Shown here: positions 1 to 9,344 of the stretch, in pieces
Numbering within the stretch: the stretch's first letter is position 1
Layout of the letters: each line of letters begins with the position of its first letter
Source: Actinomycetota bacterium
GTDB lineage: Bacteria > Actinomycetota > Acidimicrobiia > IMCC26256 > VFJJ01
Length of the DNA stretch: 56,330 nucleotides
Assembly: GCA_009886115.1 (NCBI GenBank)
Contig: VFJJ01000021.1
Coordinates: 1 to 56,330 of the forward strand
Reading direction: 5' to 3'
Notes under the pieces: generated by a model
Database searches by the model: none
Seen by the model: only the letters and a program-made list of their open reading frames with translations
Told to the model about the DNA's origin: nothing
Translations under genes and position numbers: made by a program

Positions 1-3
1 CCC

Positions 4-480
4 GTGCAATGGTCGGGGCCGGCCACCCGCTTGAACGTCTCGATCATCCTCCTCGTGCTCTTCGTGGCCGCCTTCATGGGCATCATCAAGCGCAAGCCCA
101 AGCCCGAGACCGAGGCCACCTGGGCCGGCTCGATGGCGTTGTCGGTGCTCGTGTTCGCCGGCATGATGCTGGGCTACGGCGTGGTGCCCCACGAGTGGCT
201 CACCTACGCCGACACCATCTTGGAGTGGAACGACGACAAGTTCGTCTTCCGCCACACCGACAACGTCCCCACCGACTTCACCTATCGAGCCCTGCGCGAC
301 ATCATCGCCACGGTCATCTACGTGGTCGTGCTCGGGGGCAACGTCGCCATGTTCGCCATGTGGCAGAAGCGCCCCACCGCCGCGGCTCTGGCCGCCTCCC
401 AGGCGAAGGCCGTCGAGAGCGGCGGCTCCCGTCCCGGCGGCATGTCCCGCTTCGGCCGTCCCATCACGAAGAAGGCCTGA
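4..480 (+). CDS. Membrane protein of unknown function, first gene of the b6-type cytochrome operon (possibly 5'-truncated)
   Basis: The frame reads from a GTG at position 4 and gives 158 residues. The frame is still open at the window edge, so the true start may lie upstream. Three hydrophobic stretches are visible, at about residues 10-28, 43-60 and 98-118, with basic loops (KRKPKPE) and a basic, glycine-rich C-terminus. It ends 9 bases before a ferredoxin gene and lies in the same direction as the split cytochrome b genes, so it is probably an accessory or anchor subunit of that complex. I do not recognise the family. The lack of Cys-X2-Cys-His motifs or paired histidines argues against a heme protein. 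Confidence 0.6.
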   Translation: MQWSGPATRLNVSIILLVLFVAAFMGIIKRKPKPETEATWAGSMALSVLVFAGMMLGYGVVPHEWLTYADTILEWNDDKFVFRHTDNVPTDFTYRALRDIIATVIYVVVLGGNVAMFAMWQKRPTAAALAASQAKAVESGGSRPGGMSRFGRPITKKA

Positions 481-489
481 GCCCACTCC

Positions 490-912
490 ATGGCCCGGTC
501 CGACGCGAACCCGCCGATGCCCGAGTTCTCCTCGGCGTATCACCTCCAAGAGGTCGACCCGTCGTGGTTGACCCAGGCGGTGAAGCCCAAGCAGTTCCTG
601 CACATCGATCAGCAGGAATGCATCATGTGCGAGGGCTGTGTCGACATCTGCCCCTGGAAGTGCATCCACATGCTGTCGGTCGATGCCATCGAGGGCGCGG
701 TCAACACCGACCGGCCCGGTGACGATCCGGCCGACACCGTGTTCTTCGTGGTCGACGAGGACGTCTGCACACGCTGTGCGTTGTGCGTCGACCGCTGCCC
801 CACCGGTGTGATCATCCTGGGCAAGACCGTCGCCGGTGGCGTGGGCACGGTCAAGGGTGATCCGCACCAGCGAGACAACAACCACGGCTACGCCTACGGC
901 CTGCGGTTCTAA
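490..912 (+). CDS. Ferredoxin-like protein with two [4Fe-4S] cluster motifs
   Basis: A 140-residue protein with two complete Cys-X2-Cys-X2-Cys-X3-Cys-Pro motifs: C44, C47, C50, C54 and C93, C96, C99, C103. This is the pattern of bacterial 2[4Fe-4S] ferredoxins and NuoI-like electron carriers. About 40 residues precede the first cluster and there is no signal peptide or membrane segment, so it should act on the cytoplasmic face. It lies 11 bases before the cytochrome b6-like gene, inside the operon rather than beside it, which suggests that it docks on or feeds the membrane complex. Ordinary actinobacterial bcc operons have no ferredoxin gene. Its partner is unknown; the 11-subunit complex I in this window is one candidate. 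Confidence 0.9.
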   Translation: MARSDANPPMPEFSSAYHLQEVDPSWLTQAVKPKQFLHIDQQECIMCEGCVDICPWKCIHMLSVDAIEGAVNTDRPGDDPADTVFFVVDEDVCTRCALCVDRCPTGVIILGKTVAGGVGTVKGDPHQRDNNHGYAYGLRF

Positions 913-923
913 GGGGGACCTGG

Positions 924-1697
<774 letters not shown>

Positions 1698-1745
1698 GGC
1701 CGGTGACGGTGTCTCTGTCGATGCGACCCTTCCTGGGAGCAGGCA

Positions 1746-2651
1746 ATGGCTGAAGTTCCCGAACATCTTCTCCAACGCAGTCGAGAGCGCCGCAAGGCGT
1801 TGGGCCTCGACGTCCCCGGCGACGAGGGCGGTGCGGCCCCGGCCGAAGCGCCTTCGGCCGACGCTCCGGCCGCGGAGGCCCCGGCTCCGGCTGCGGAAGC
1901 AGCCGAGGCCCCGGCTGCGGCTGCGGCCGCGTCGTCCGAGGTGACGCCGGCGGCAGCCTCGTCGGAGACACCGCCAGCCGCGTCGGCAGCCCCGGCCGAG
2001 GGCGCGAGCAAGATCCCCGCGCACCTGCTGGAGCGGTCGAAGAAGCGCAAGGTTGGCGCCACGGCGGGCGCAGCCGAGGGTGGCGGCGGCGCGGTGGCGA
2101 CTGCGGCCGCGGCCACTGCGGTGGCGGCCCCGCCGGCCACGGCCACCGGCCCGGGTGGGCACACCCAGCGCCTGCTCACGGTGGTCAAGGCCGGCTCGAT
2201 CCAACAGACCAAGGCCGACCCGGTCGACAAGGTTCACGTGTGGCCGCACCTGCTGGTCATGGAGTTCACCGCCATGTTGTTGCTCATGGCGCTGCTCACC
2301 GTGTTCTCGGCCATCGTGCGAGCACCGCTGCTGGAGCTGGCCGACTTCAACCGCACGCCGAACCCGTCCAAGGCGCCCTGGTACTTCCTCGGTCTCCAGG
2401 AGCTCCTCACGATGTTCCACCCCATGGTGGCCGGGGTGACGATCCCTGGTGTGGCGCTGGGGTTGCTCGGCGTGGCCCCGTTCGTCGACAAGACCACGTC
2501 GAACAAGCCGTCCGACCGGAAGTTCGCCATCTGCATCTTCACCCTGTTCATGATGTTCTGGGCCATCCTCGTGATCATCGGCTCGTTCTTCCGCGGCGAG
2601 GGCTTCAACTTCGTCTTCCCGTGGGAGTCGGGGCTGTTCTTCGACCTGTGA
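1746..2651 (+). CDS. Cytochrome b C-terminal half (subunit-IV-like) with long Ala/Pro-rich N-terminal extension
   Basis: 301 residues. The last 140 match subunit IV: three membrane helices at about 169-192, 229-247 and 260-282, and the Qo-site segment NPSKAPWYFLGLQE (206-219), where APWY stands in place of the classical PEWY. Ahead of it is a cytoplasmic extension of about 160 residues, mostly Ala, Pro and Glu. The extension carries a short motif twice: VPEHLLQRSRERR at residue 4 and IPAHLLERSKKRK at residue 90. A plain subunit IV has about 160 residues, so the extension doubles its size. The gene follows the b6-like gene by 48 bases and precedes the Rieske gene. The role of the extension is unknown; the repeated motif looks like a docking peptide. 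Confidence 0.88.
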   Translation: MAEVPEHLLQRSRERRKALGLDVPGDEGGAAPAEAPSADAPAAEAPAPAAEAAEAPAAAAAASSEVTPAAASSETPPAASAAPAEGASKIPAHLLERSKKRKVGATAGAAEGGGGAVATAAAATAVAAPPATATGPGGHTQRLLTVVKAGSIQQTKADPVDKVHVWPHLLVMEFTAMLLLMALLTVFSAIVRAPLLELADFNRTPNPSKAPWYFLGLQELLTMFHPMVAGVTIPGVALGLLGVAPFVDKTTSNKPSDRKFAICIFTLFMMFWAILVIIGSFFRGEGFNFVFPWESGLFFDL

Positions 2652-2761
2652 TGCCACCGACCACCGAAACGACGTGAAGGCTGTGACCGCTGTGACGATC
2701 CTGAGAGCCGTCGAGCTGACGTGCACCGGTGCACGCAGCCCGGGGCGCAGAGGAGCCTGAG

Positions 2762-3628
2762 ATGGATGCTGCTGACGTTCTGCTCATCGCCATCCCGGTG
2801 GTGATCATCCTCGCGGCCGTGGTGCTCATCGCCACGAGCCGCCGCCGCGATACCGGCGCAACGCTGCACGCCGAGGCCCGTCGCCGCGATCGGCGCAAGC
2901 CTGCGTACACGCCCGGCGCCATGAGCGAGTCCGAGCTCACGACTGCGGCACGCGACCGGTCCGACGCTTCGAGAGAGCTCGTCTCGGCCGCATCGGGCAG
3001 GCTGGCGACCCGGGGAACGGCACTGGCCCGGCGCGACCCCGACGAGGTCGCGGTGAGCCGACGCCAGTTCTTCAACCGGGGCATCGTGGGCATGATGGGC
3101 CTGGGCCTCGGCGGCTTCGGCGCCGCCTCGGTGGCGTTCCTCTGGCCGGGCGTGTCGGTGGGCGGATTCGGCTCGAAGGTGAAGACGCCGCTGTCGCTCG
3201 ACGACATCAAGGCCGAGATCACCGCCAAGAGGGCGCCGTTCTACGTGCCCGAGGCCCGCTCGTACCTTGTGCTCTACCCGCAAGACGCCGAGACGCTCGA
3301 CGCGGCCCGGGCCGTGTACAAGCCCAAGATCGTCGAGGGTATGGAGCAGCTCGGGGTCACCGCGCTCTACCAGAAGTGCGTGCACCTGGGTTGTCGGGTG
3401 CCGTGGTGCGCGTCGTCGCAGTGGTTCGAATGCCCGTGCCACGGCTCGAAGTACAACAAGGTCGGCGAGAAGCGCGGCGGACCGGCCCCCCGGGGCCTCG
3501 ACCACTGGCCCATCGAGCTCAACGAAGACGGCAGCGTCACGATCGACACCGGCGGTGCCGTCTTCAACGGTCCGGTGATCGGCGTCGACACCATCGCCCA
3601 GCAACCCGAAGGCCCGGCGTGCGTCTGA
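2762..3628 (+). CDS. Rieske [2Fe-2S] protein with an extra N-terminal membrane segment
   Basis: 288 residues from the ATG at 2762, chosen because AGGAG stands seven bases ahead; a GTG at 2729 in the same frame has no ribosome site. Both Rieske boxes are present: CVHLGC (ligands C206, H208; disulfide C211) and CPCHGS (ligands C224, H227; disulfide C226). Ahead of the cluster domain are a hydrophobic segment near the N-terminus, an arginine-rich cytoplasmic stretch, and a twin-arginine sequence SRRQFFNRG followed by a hydrophobic helix. This implies a two-span protein whose second span is Tat-exported, a variant of the Sec/Tat dual-targeted actinobacterial Rieske proteins, which have three spans. 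It passes electrons from menaquinol to the diheme cytochrome encoded next. Confidence 0.93.
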   Translation: MDAADVLLIAIPVVIILAAVVLIATSRRRDTGATLHAEARRRDRRKPAYTPGAMSESELTTAARDRSDASRELVSAASGRLATRGTALARRDPDEVAVSRRQFFNRGIVGMMGLGLGGFGAASVAFLWPGVSVGGFGSKVKTPLSLDDIKAEITAKRAPFYVPEARSYLVLYPQDAETLDAARAVYKPKIVEGMEQLGVTALYQKCVHLGCRVPWCASSQWFECPCHGSKYNKVGEKRGGPAPRGLDHWPIELNEDGSVTIDTGGAVFNGPVIGVDTIAQQPEGPACV

Positions 3629-3668
3629 TCCCCGTCGCCCGTCCCGTTCCCGTCCCCTCGAGGCCACC

Positions 3669-4727
3669 GTGCTCAAGACCACGCTGATCGTCCTGAACGT
3701 CGTCGTCGGCGTCGGCCTCCTCGGTGTGGTCGTCGGCGCGTCGGTGGCCAAGTCCAAGCGCGCCACCACCCCGGCCAACCTGGCGCCGCACTACGCCGAC
3801 GACGTGCTCGAGAACCAGCACCTCTCGCGGGTGTTGGGCTGGGCGCTGCTGATGGTGGCCATCGTCGCCATCGCGCTCCCCGCATACTGGTTGTTGATCC
3901 CCGAGATCCAGTCGCGCCACAGCGACGCCTTCGGCGAGCGGGCCGTGGCCCAGGGCGCCGCAGCCTTCCAGTCGACCAGCATCGACCCCCTGGCCCTGGG
4001 TTGTGCCGACTGCCACGGCGCCAAGGGCGAGGGTGGTGCGGCCGTCTACGTCTACAACGACCCGATCACCGAGCGGAGGTACAGCCTGAGCTGGCAGGCT
4101 CCGCCCCTCGACACCGTGCTGTTGCGCTTCCCCCGCGAACAGGTGGCCACGGTCCTCGTCTACGGCCGACCCGGATCACCCATGCCCGCCTGGGGCATCG
4201 AGGGCGGCGGTCCGCTGAACGCCCAGGGCATCGAGGATCTCGTCGCGTTCATCGAGTCGATCCAGATCACACCGGCCGAGGCCCAAGCCCGGGCTCTCAA
4301 GGACCTGAACACGGCCCGCGAGACCAACCCCGACGCCAGCGACGGTGAGCTGCTGTTCAACCTCAACTGCGCCCGGTGCCACACCCAGGGCTGGTCGATC
4401 GCCGAGTCGTATGCGCAACCGGGCCAGCCCAACGGTCGCGGCGGGGCCGGCCAGCCCTTGCCGATGATCCCCGGTGGCGGGGCCTACGGCCCGGCGTTGC
4501 TCGACGGCCGGGTCGTGCGCCAGTTCCCCGCGGCCGAGGACCACGTGAAGTTCATCGAGGCCGGCTCGGAGTTCCAGGTGGGATACGGCGTACGGGGCAT
4601 CGGCTCGGGCGGGATGCCCGGCTACGCCGAGATGCTCACTCCCGAGCAGATCGCCGCCATCGTCGAGCACGAGCGCGCGCTCACCTCGCCCGCCGAGGAA
4701 TCCTCCTCCACGGAGGACGGCGCATGA
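3669..4727 (+). CDS. Membrane-anchored diheme cytochrome c
   Basis: 352 residues from a GTG start. Two N-terminal membrane helices (about 5-26 and 56-78) are followed by two class-I cytochrome c domains. The heme motifs are CADCH (C112, C115, H116) and CARCH (C234, C237, H238), each with a plausible methionine ligand downstream (M172 in PMPAWG, M316 in GGMPGY). It sits directly after the Rieske gene and should accept electrons from it, playing the part of cytochrome c1/QcrC on the outer face. Actinobacterial QcrC is also diheme but normally has its anchor at the C-terminus; here both anchors are N-terminal. The stop codon overlaps a tiny ORF (ATGA). Confidence 0.92.
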   Translation: MLKTTLIVLNVVVGVGLLGVVVGASVAKSKRATTPANLAPHYADDVLENQHLSRVLGWALLMVAIVAIALPAYWLLIPEIQSRHSDAFGERAVAQGAAAFQSTSIDPLALGCADCHGAKGEGGAAVYVYNDPITERRYSLSWQAPPLDTVLLRFPREQVATVLVYGRPGSPMPAWGIEGGGPLNAQGIEDLVAFIESIQITPAEAQARALKDLNTARETNPDASDGELLFNLNCARCHTQGWSIAESYAQPGQPNGRGGAGQPLPMIPGGGAYGPALLDGRVVRQFPAAEDHVKFIEAGSEFQVGYGVRGIGSGGMPGYAEMLTPEQIAAIVEHERALTSPAEESSSTEDGA

Positions 4728-4783
4728 CCTCGCGCGCGTTGGTACGAGTCCCGAGCATCCTCAGCCGGACGGTGATCTTGTGA
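4724..4783 (+). CDS. Possible 19-residue translational-coupling mini-ORF
   Basis: The frame MTSRALVRVPSILSRTVIL starts in the stop codon of the cytochrome c gene (ATGA) and its own stop overlaps the GTG start of the next gene (GTGA). Overlap at both ends is what a coupling ORF would look like: ribosomes ending on the cytochrome gene could re-initiate twice. The peptide has no recognisable domain. The exact double overlap could be chance in high-GC sequence. Confidence 0.3.
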   Translation: MTSRALVRVPSILSRTVIL

Positions 4784-5589
4784 GTGTCTCCGCGATCTTG
4801 GCCCAGGTCCACGGCGGCGGAGGCGACGGCCTGTGGGATCCCAAGCTCAAGGGATACCTCACCGTCATCATGGCTGTGGGGCTGTTCTGCGGCTCCGTGT
4901 ACCTCCTGCTGTGGACCAACATGGGCTCGTCGCAGTCCTTCCTCATCGCCTCGTCGGCCATCTTCGGCATCATGATGATCCTCTCGACGCTGTGGGTCAC
5001 GGGCCAGTTCCACCAGGCGTACAAGGGCCGCCAGCCGTCGTGGGAGCTGGAGGAGATCCTTCCTGCCGGGGCGGCGTACACCGACTCGACGGTGGGCAAG
5101 ATCAGGAACCTCGACCCCGCGGCGTCACGGGCCACGACGCTCGATGCCGGCCAGATCCGGCCCGACCTCGAGTCGATCATCGCCGGTGAGGCCGCCGACG
5201 ATGCGACCAAGCTCTTCACCGAGGTCGAGGACTTCGACGTCGTCACCACCTACAAGGTGGGTGGCGAGCGCAAGATGCCCATCTGGTGGTCGAACAAGCC
5301 GGCCTTCGCCGCCATCGAGGTGTGCACGCAGACCACGGCGCCACCCGACTTCGACGTCATCAACGGGGTGTTCCTGCGCGAGTGCGACCCCACGATCCCC
5401 AACCAGGTCGTGGTGCTGTACCGTGACCTCGGGTCTGACCGGCTCTGGTCGGCGGTGGTGTTCTTCGCCTCCAGCCTCATGTTCGGTGGATCCCTGTACC
5501 TCCTGTACGTCCTCGAGATCCGCCAGCGTCAGCAGAAGGCGGCCCTGGTGCCCGTTGCAGCTGGCGCCGACGCCACCGTCAAGGTCTAG
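4780..5589 (+). CDS. Membrane protein of unknown function in the b6-type cytochrome operon
   Basis: 269 residues from a GTG at 4780. Two membrane helices near the N-terminus (about 26-45 and 53-74) are followed by a soluble region of roughly 145 residues and a third helix at about 222-247, then a basic tail. The soluble region has two cysteines (in EVCTQ and RECDP) but no heme or iron-sulfur motif. I do not recognise the family. Its tight linkage to the cytochrome genes suggests a structural or assembly subunit of the quinol oxidase complex. The soluble domain should face outward if the N-terminus is outside, or inward otherwise; the sequence does not settle this. Confidence 0.75.
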   Translation: MSVSAILAQVHGGGGDGLWDPKLKGYLTVIMAVGLFCGSVYLLLWTNMGSSQSFLIASSAIFGIMMILSTLWVTGQFHQAYKGRQPSWELEEILPAGAAYTDSTVGKIRNLDPAASRATTLDAGQIRPDLESIIAGEAADDATKLFTEVEDFDVVTTYKVGGERKMPIWWSNKPAFAAIEVCTQTTAPPDFDVINGVFLRECDPTIPNQVVVLYRDLGSDRLWSAVVFFASSLMFGGSLYLLYVLEIRQRQQKAALVPVAAGADATVKV

Positions 5590-5598
5590 GAGATCCCG

Positions 5599-5835
5599 AT
5601 GCGCAGCCGCTCCCGCACGCTCGTGACCGTGGTTGTGCTCACGATGGCCTTTGTCGTGTCGTTCGCATCGCCGGCCATGGCCGAGACCAAGCCCCAGCTC
5701 ATCGACGGCTCCGAAGACGGGGCGCTGGCGTTCGTGGCCTTCGCTGCCATGTGCATGGTCTTCTGGGGCCTGCTGTTCGCGGTCGACAAGGTCCGCCAGA
5801 AGGCCGAGGACGAACGCGACAAGTTGGACGCGTAG
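5599..5835 (+). CDS. Small membrane protein with signal peptide, last gene of the cytochrome operon
   Basis: 78 residues. A signal peptide is clear (basic RSRSR, hydrophobic core, SPAMAE cleavage site near residue 28), then a short outer segment, one membrane helix at about 44-62, and a charged cytoplasmic tail (DKVRQKAEDERDK). It starts 9 bases after the preceding gene, with GGAG ahead of the ATG. It is probably a small accessory subunit of the b6-type complex, comparable in size to the petite subunits of b6f, though no similarity to them is evident. Only 7 bases separate its stop from the stop of convergent hemL, and a short inverted repeat (GTAGC/GCTAC, 5832-5846) spans both stops. Confidence 0.7.
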   Translation: MRSRSRTLVTVVVLTMAFVVSFASPAMAETKPQLIDGSEDGALAFVAFAAMCMVFWGLLFAVDKVRQKAEDERDKLDA

Positions 5836-5842
5836 CCAGGCG

Positions 5843-7119
<1,277 letters not shown>

Positions 7120-7123
<4 letters not shown>

Positions 7124-7263
7124 CGGGTCAGTTCCTCGGCGCTCTCGGGGGTGTGGGTGTTCTCGGTGGTCTGTGCGGTTGCCGCGGGCGGAGCTGCGGG
7201 TGGAGCTGCGGGTGGAGCCGCGGGCGGAGCCGCGGGCGGAGCCGCGGGCGGAGCGGTCGTCAT
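7120..7263 (-). CDS. Possible 47-residue Ala/Pro-repeat peptide between hemB and hemL
   Basis: An ATG at 7263 opens a 47-codon frame: MTT, six APPA repeats, then a polar tail ending EELTR. Its TGA overlaps the hemL start (ATGA), so it could couple hemL translation to the upstream genes. The APPA repeats are encoded by a 12-bp tandem repeat. No Shine-Dalgarno sequence precedes the ATG, and there is no homology I can recall. Alternatives are a non-coding spacer with a repeat, or a relic of an N-terminal extension of HemL in another frame. Confidence 0.3.
7181..7252. repeat. Six tandem copies of a 12-bp unit
   Basis: Six head-to-tail copies of GCCGCGGGCGGA, two of which carry T for C at two positions (GCTGCGGGTGGA). 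The array lies between hemB and hemL and is in phase with the small minus-strand ORF, encoding APPA six times. Copy number could vary by slippage. Confidence 0.95.
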
Positions 7264-7305
7264 GAGGTGACTACCGCAGAGAAGGTCTCGGTGTCTCGGC
7301 CGTCG

Positions 7306-8286
7306 TCATCCGTTGAGCTCTTCGGCGATCTCTCGGGCCAGGTAGGTGAGGATGATGTCGGCGCCCGCCCGCTTGATCGAGACGAGGTGCTCCCAGGCGA
7401 CCTGGTGCCCGTCGATCCAGCCGTTGGCCGCGGCCGCCTTGAGCATCGAGTACTCGCCGCTCACGTGATACGCGGCCAACGGGACGTTGACGACCGAGCG
7501 CACCTCGGCGATGACGTCGAGGTACGACAGCGCGGGCTTGACCATCACCATGTCGGCGCCCTCGTCGATGTCGAGCAGCACCTCGTCGAGGGCCTCCCGG
7601 GCGTTGGCGGGGTCCATCTGATAACCCCGCCGATCACCGAACTGGGGGGCGCACTCGCCGGCGTCACGGAACGGGCCGTACTCGGCCGAGGCGTACTTGA
7701 CCGCGTACGACAGCACCAGGCGGTCGTCGAAGCCGGCGTCGTCGAGCGCTCCCCGGATCGCGCCGACCATCCCGTCCATCATGCCCGACGGGGCGATGAC
7801 GTCGGCCCCGGCCCGGGCCTGCGCCACGCAGATCGAGCGGAGCCGGTCGAGCGTGTCGTCGTTGTCGACCTCGCCGGCGGGGGTGAGGATGCCGCAGTGA
7901 CCGTGATCGGTGTATTCGTCGAGGCAGGTGTCGACCATGAGCACCAGCGAGTCGCCCACCTCGTCGCGGAGGTTGCGCAGCGCGACCTGCACGACCCCGT
8001 CAGGATCGTCGGCCGCCGAGCCCCGCCCGTCCTTGGCCGACGGGATGCCGAAGAGGATGACGGCGGGCACCCCGAGATCACGCAGCGCCCGCACCTCCGT
8101 GCGGAGGCTCTCCTGGGTGTGCTGCATCACGCCGGGCATCGAGAGGATGGGCTGGGGCCCGGTGAGGCCTTCCTTCACGAACAGCGGCGCCACGAGATCG
8201 TCGACCGTCACCGAGTGCTCTGCCACCAGGCGGCGCAGCGCCGGAGTACGTCGGAGGCGCCGGAGACGGCGGGTGGGGAAGGTCAT
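7306..8286 (-). CDS. hemB: Delta-aminolevulinic acid dehydratase (porphobilinogen synthase)
   Basis: 326 residues. It condenses two 5-aminolevulinates to porphobilinogen. The two Schiff-base lysines are visible: K197 in SYAVKYASAEYGPFRDA and K250 in VMVKPALSYLD. The metal-site segment reads DTCLDEYTDHGHCG, so C121 and C131 are present but the middle cysteine of the zinc triad is Asp (D123), as I recall for several actinobacterial enzymes. The stop overlaps nothing, and the start overlaps the end of hemD by four bases (ATG at 8286, hemD stop at 8283). Product feeds HemC, encoded upstream in the same operon. Confidence 0.97.
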   Translation of the reverse strand: MTFPTRRLRRLRRTPALRRLVAEHSVTVDDLVAPLFVKEGLTGPQPILSMPGVMQHTQESLRTEVRALRDLGVPAVILFGIPSAKDGRGSAADDPDGVVQVALRNLRDEVGDSLVLMVDTCLDEYTDHGHCGILTPAGEVDNDDTLDRLRSICVAQARAGADVIAPSGMMDGMVGAIRGALDDAGFDDRLVLSYAVKYASAEYGPFRDAGECAPQFGDRRGYQMDPANAREALDEVLLDIDEGADMVMVKPALSYLDVIAEVRSVVNVPLAAYHVSGEYSMLKAAAANGWIDGHQVAWEHLVSIKRAGADIILTYLAREIAEELNG

Positions 8287-9344
8287 CGCGTCATCCTAAC
8301 GGCCGGCCCCAACAAGCCGACCACGGCGGCGACCACCCCGGGAATCGTGTGTGGATCGGCCTCCACGGCCACGGTGAGGCCGAGCTCGCGAGCTGCCGCC
8401 GACGTGATCGGCCCGATCGACACCACCGGTGGGTGCGGGTTGGGGAGGGCGCCGCCCAGAGCCGCCGCGACCCCCTCGCACCAACCGGTGACCGTCGATG
8501 CCGAGGTGAACGTGACGGCGTCGACGGCGTCCCCGATCGCCAATGCCTCGACGATGTCGGGGGAGGGGCGGGCGGGCGACGTTTCGTACACGGGGAGCAC
8601 CTCCACCGAGTACCCGAGCCGGGCGAGGCCTTCGGGGAGCACGTCCCGGGCCGCGAGCGCCCGGGCGATGAGCACCCGCGGTGCGGAGCAGCGCGAGCCG
8701 CCCGTGCCCGTGCCGAGCGTGCCCGTGCCGGCTGTGCCCGGGTCTGAGCGCTCGGACCCGCCCCCCGAGGCGGGGGTCGTCGCAGGCGTTGCCGCGGGCG
8801 TTTCCGCGGGCCGAGCGGGGGGGAAGGACGCCAGGAGCGCCTCGGCCACGAACCGCTCGGGGACCAGATCGGCGCGGATGCCCCGCCGGGCGAGGGCGGC
8901 CGCCGTACCGGGCCCGACGGCGGCGACGAGGCAGCCGGCCAGGGCCCGGGCATCGCGGCCCTGGCGATCGAGGCCGAGTGCGAAGAACCGGTCGACGCCG
9001 TTGGGCGAGGTGAAGACGATCCAGGCGTACGCGGCCAGGTCGGCCGGAGGAGTGAAGTCGACGTCGCCGAACGAGATCGTGGGGACCGCCAACGTCGAGG
9101 CGCCCAGCATCGTCAGCGCCGACACGAGCTCGGAGGCCTGGGCGCTCGAACGGGTCACGGCGATCACCCGGCCATACAGCGGCAGGCGGGCAAGCAGCTC
9201 GCCGTCGACCGGGAGATCGTCGGGAGCGCCCCGTCCCACCACGACCGACCGACCGAGATCGTGGAGCCGCCGGGCCTGCACGGCCCACGGTCCGGGCTGG
9301 AGCGGATCGCCCGCCGCCTCGACCCTGACCGGCGACGCGCTCAC
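8283..9344 (-). CDS. hemD: Uroporphyrinogen-III synthase
   Basis: 353 residues from a GTG at 9344 that overlaps the hemC stop (GTGA). It closes hydroxymethylbilane to uroporphyrinogen III. HemD hallmarks are GRVIAVTRSSAQASEL, IVFTSPNGVDRFF, AAVGPGTAAAL and the second-domain segments DAVTFTSASTV and VVSIGPITSAAAREL. Two oddities are visible. About 55 residues precede the first HemD motif, and their position resembles the tail of a methyltransferase domain in fused CobA-HemD proteins. A Thr/Gly/Ser-rich linker of about 40 residues, encoded by short GTGCCC-type repeats around 8700-8740, is inserted between the two lobes. Frames extending further upstream would overlap hemC and were discarded. 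Confidence 0.93.
   Translation of the reverse strand: MSASPVRVEAAGDPLQPGPWAVQARRLHDLGRSVVVGRGAPDDLPVDGELLARLPLYGRVIAVTRSSAQASELVSALTMLGASTLAVPTISFGDVDFTPPADLAAYAWIVFTSPNGVDRFFALGLDRQGRDARALAGCLVAAVGPGTAAALARRGIRADLVPERFVAEALLASFPPARPAETPAATPATTPASGGGSERSDPGTAGTGTLGTGTGGSRCSAPRVLIARALAARDVLPEGLARLGYSVEVLPVYETSPARPSPDIVEALAIGDAVDAVTFTSASTVTGWCEGVAAALGGALPNPHPPVVSIGPITSAAARELGLTVAVEADPHTIPGVVAAVVGLLGPAVRMTR

Noticed and set aside
4775-4790. TTGTGA resembling a Rex half-site before the membrane protein gene at 4780
   Set aside because: It lies inside an operon at a start codon and has no inverted partner.
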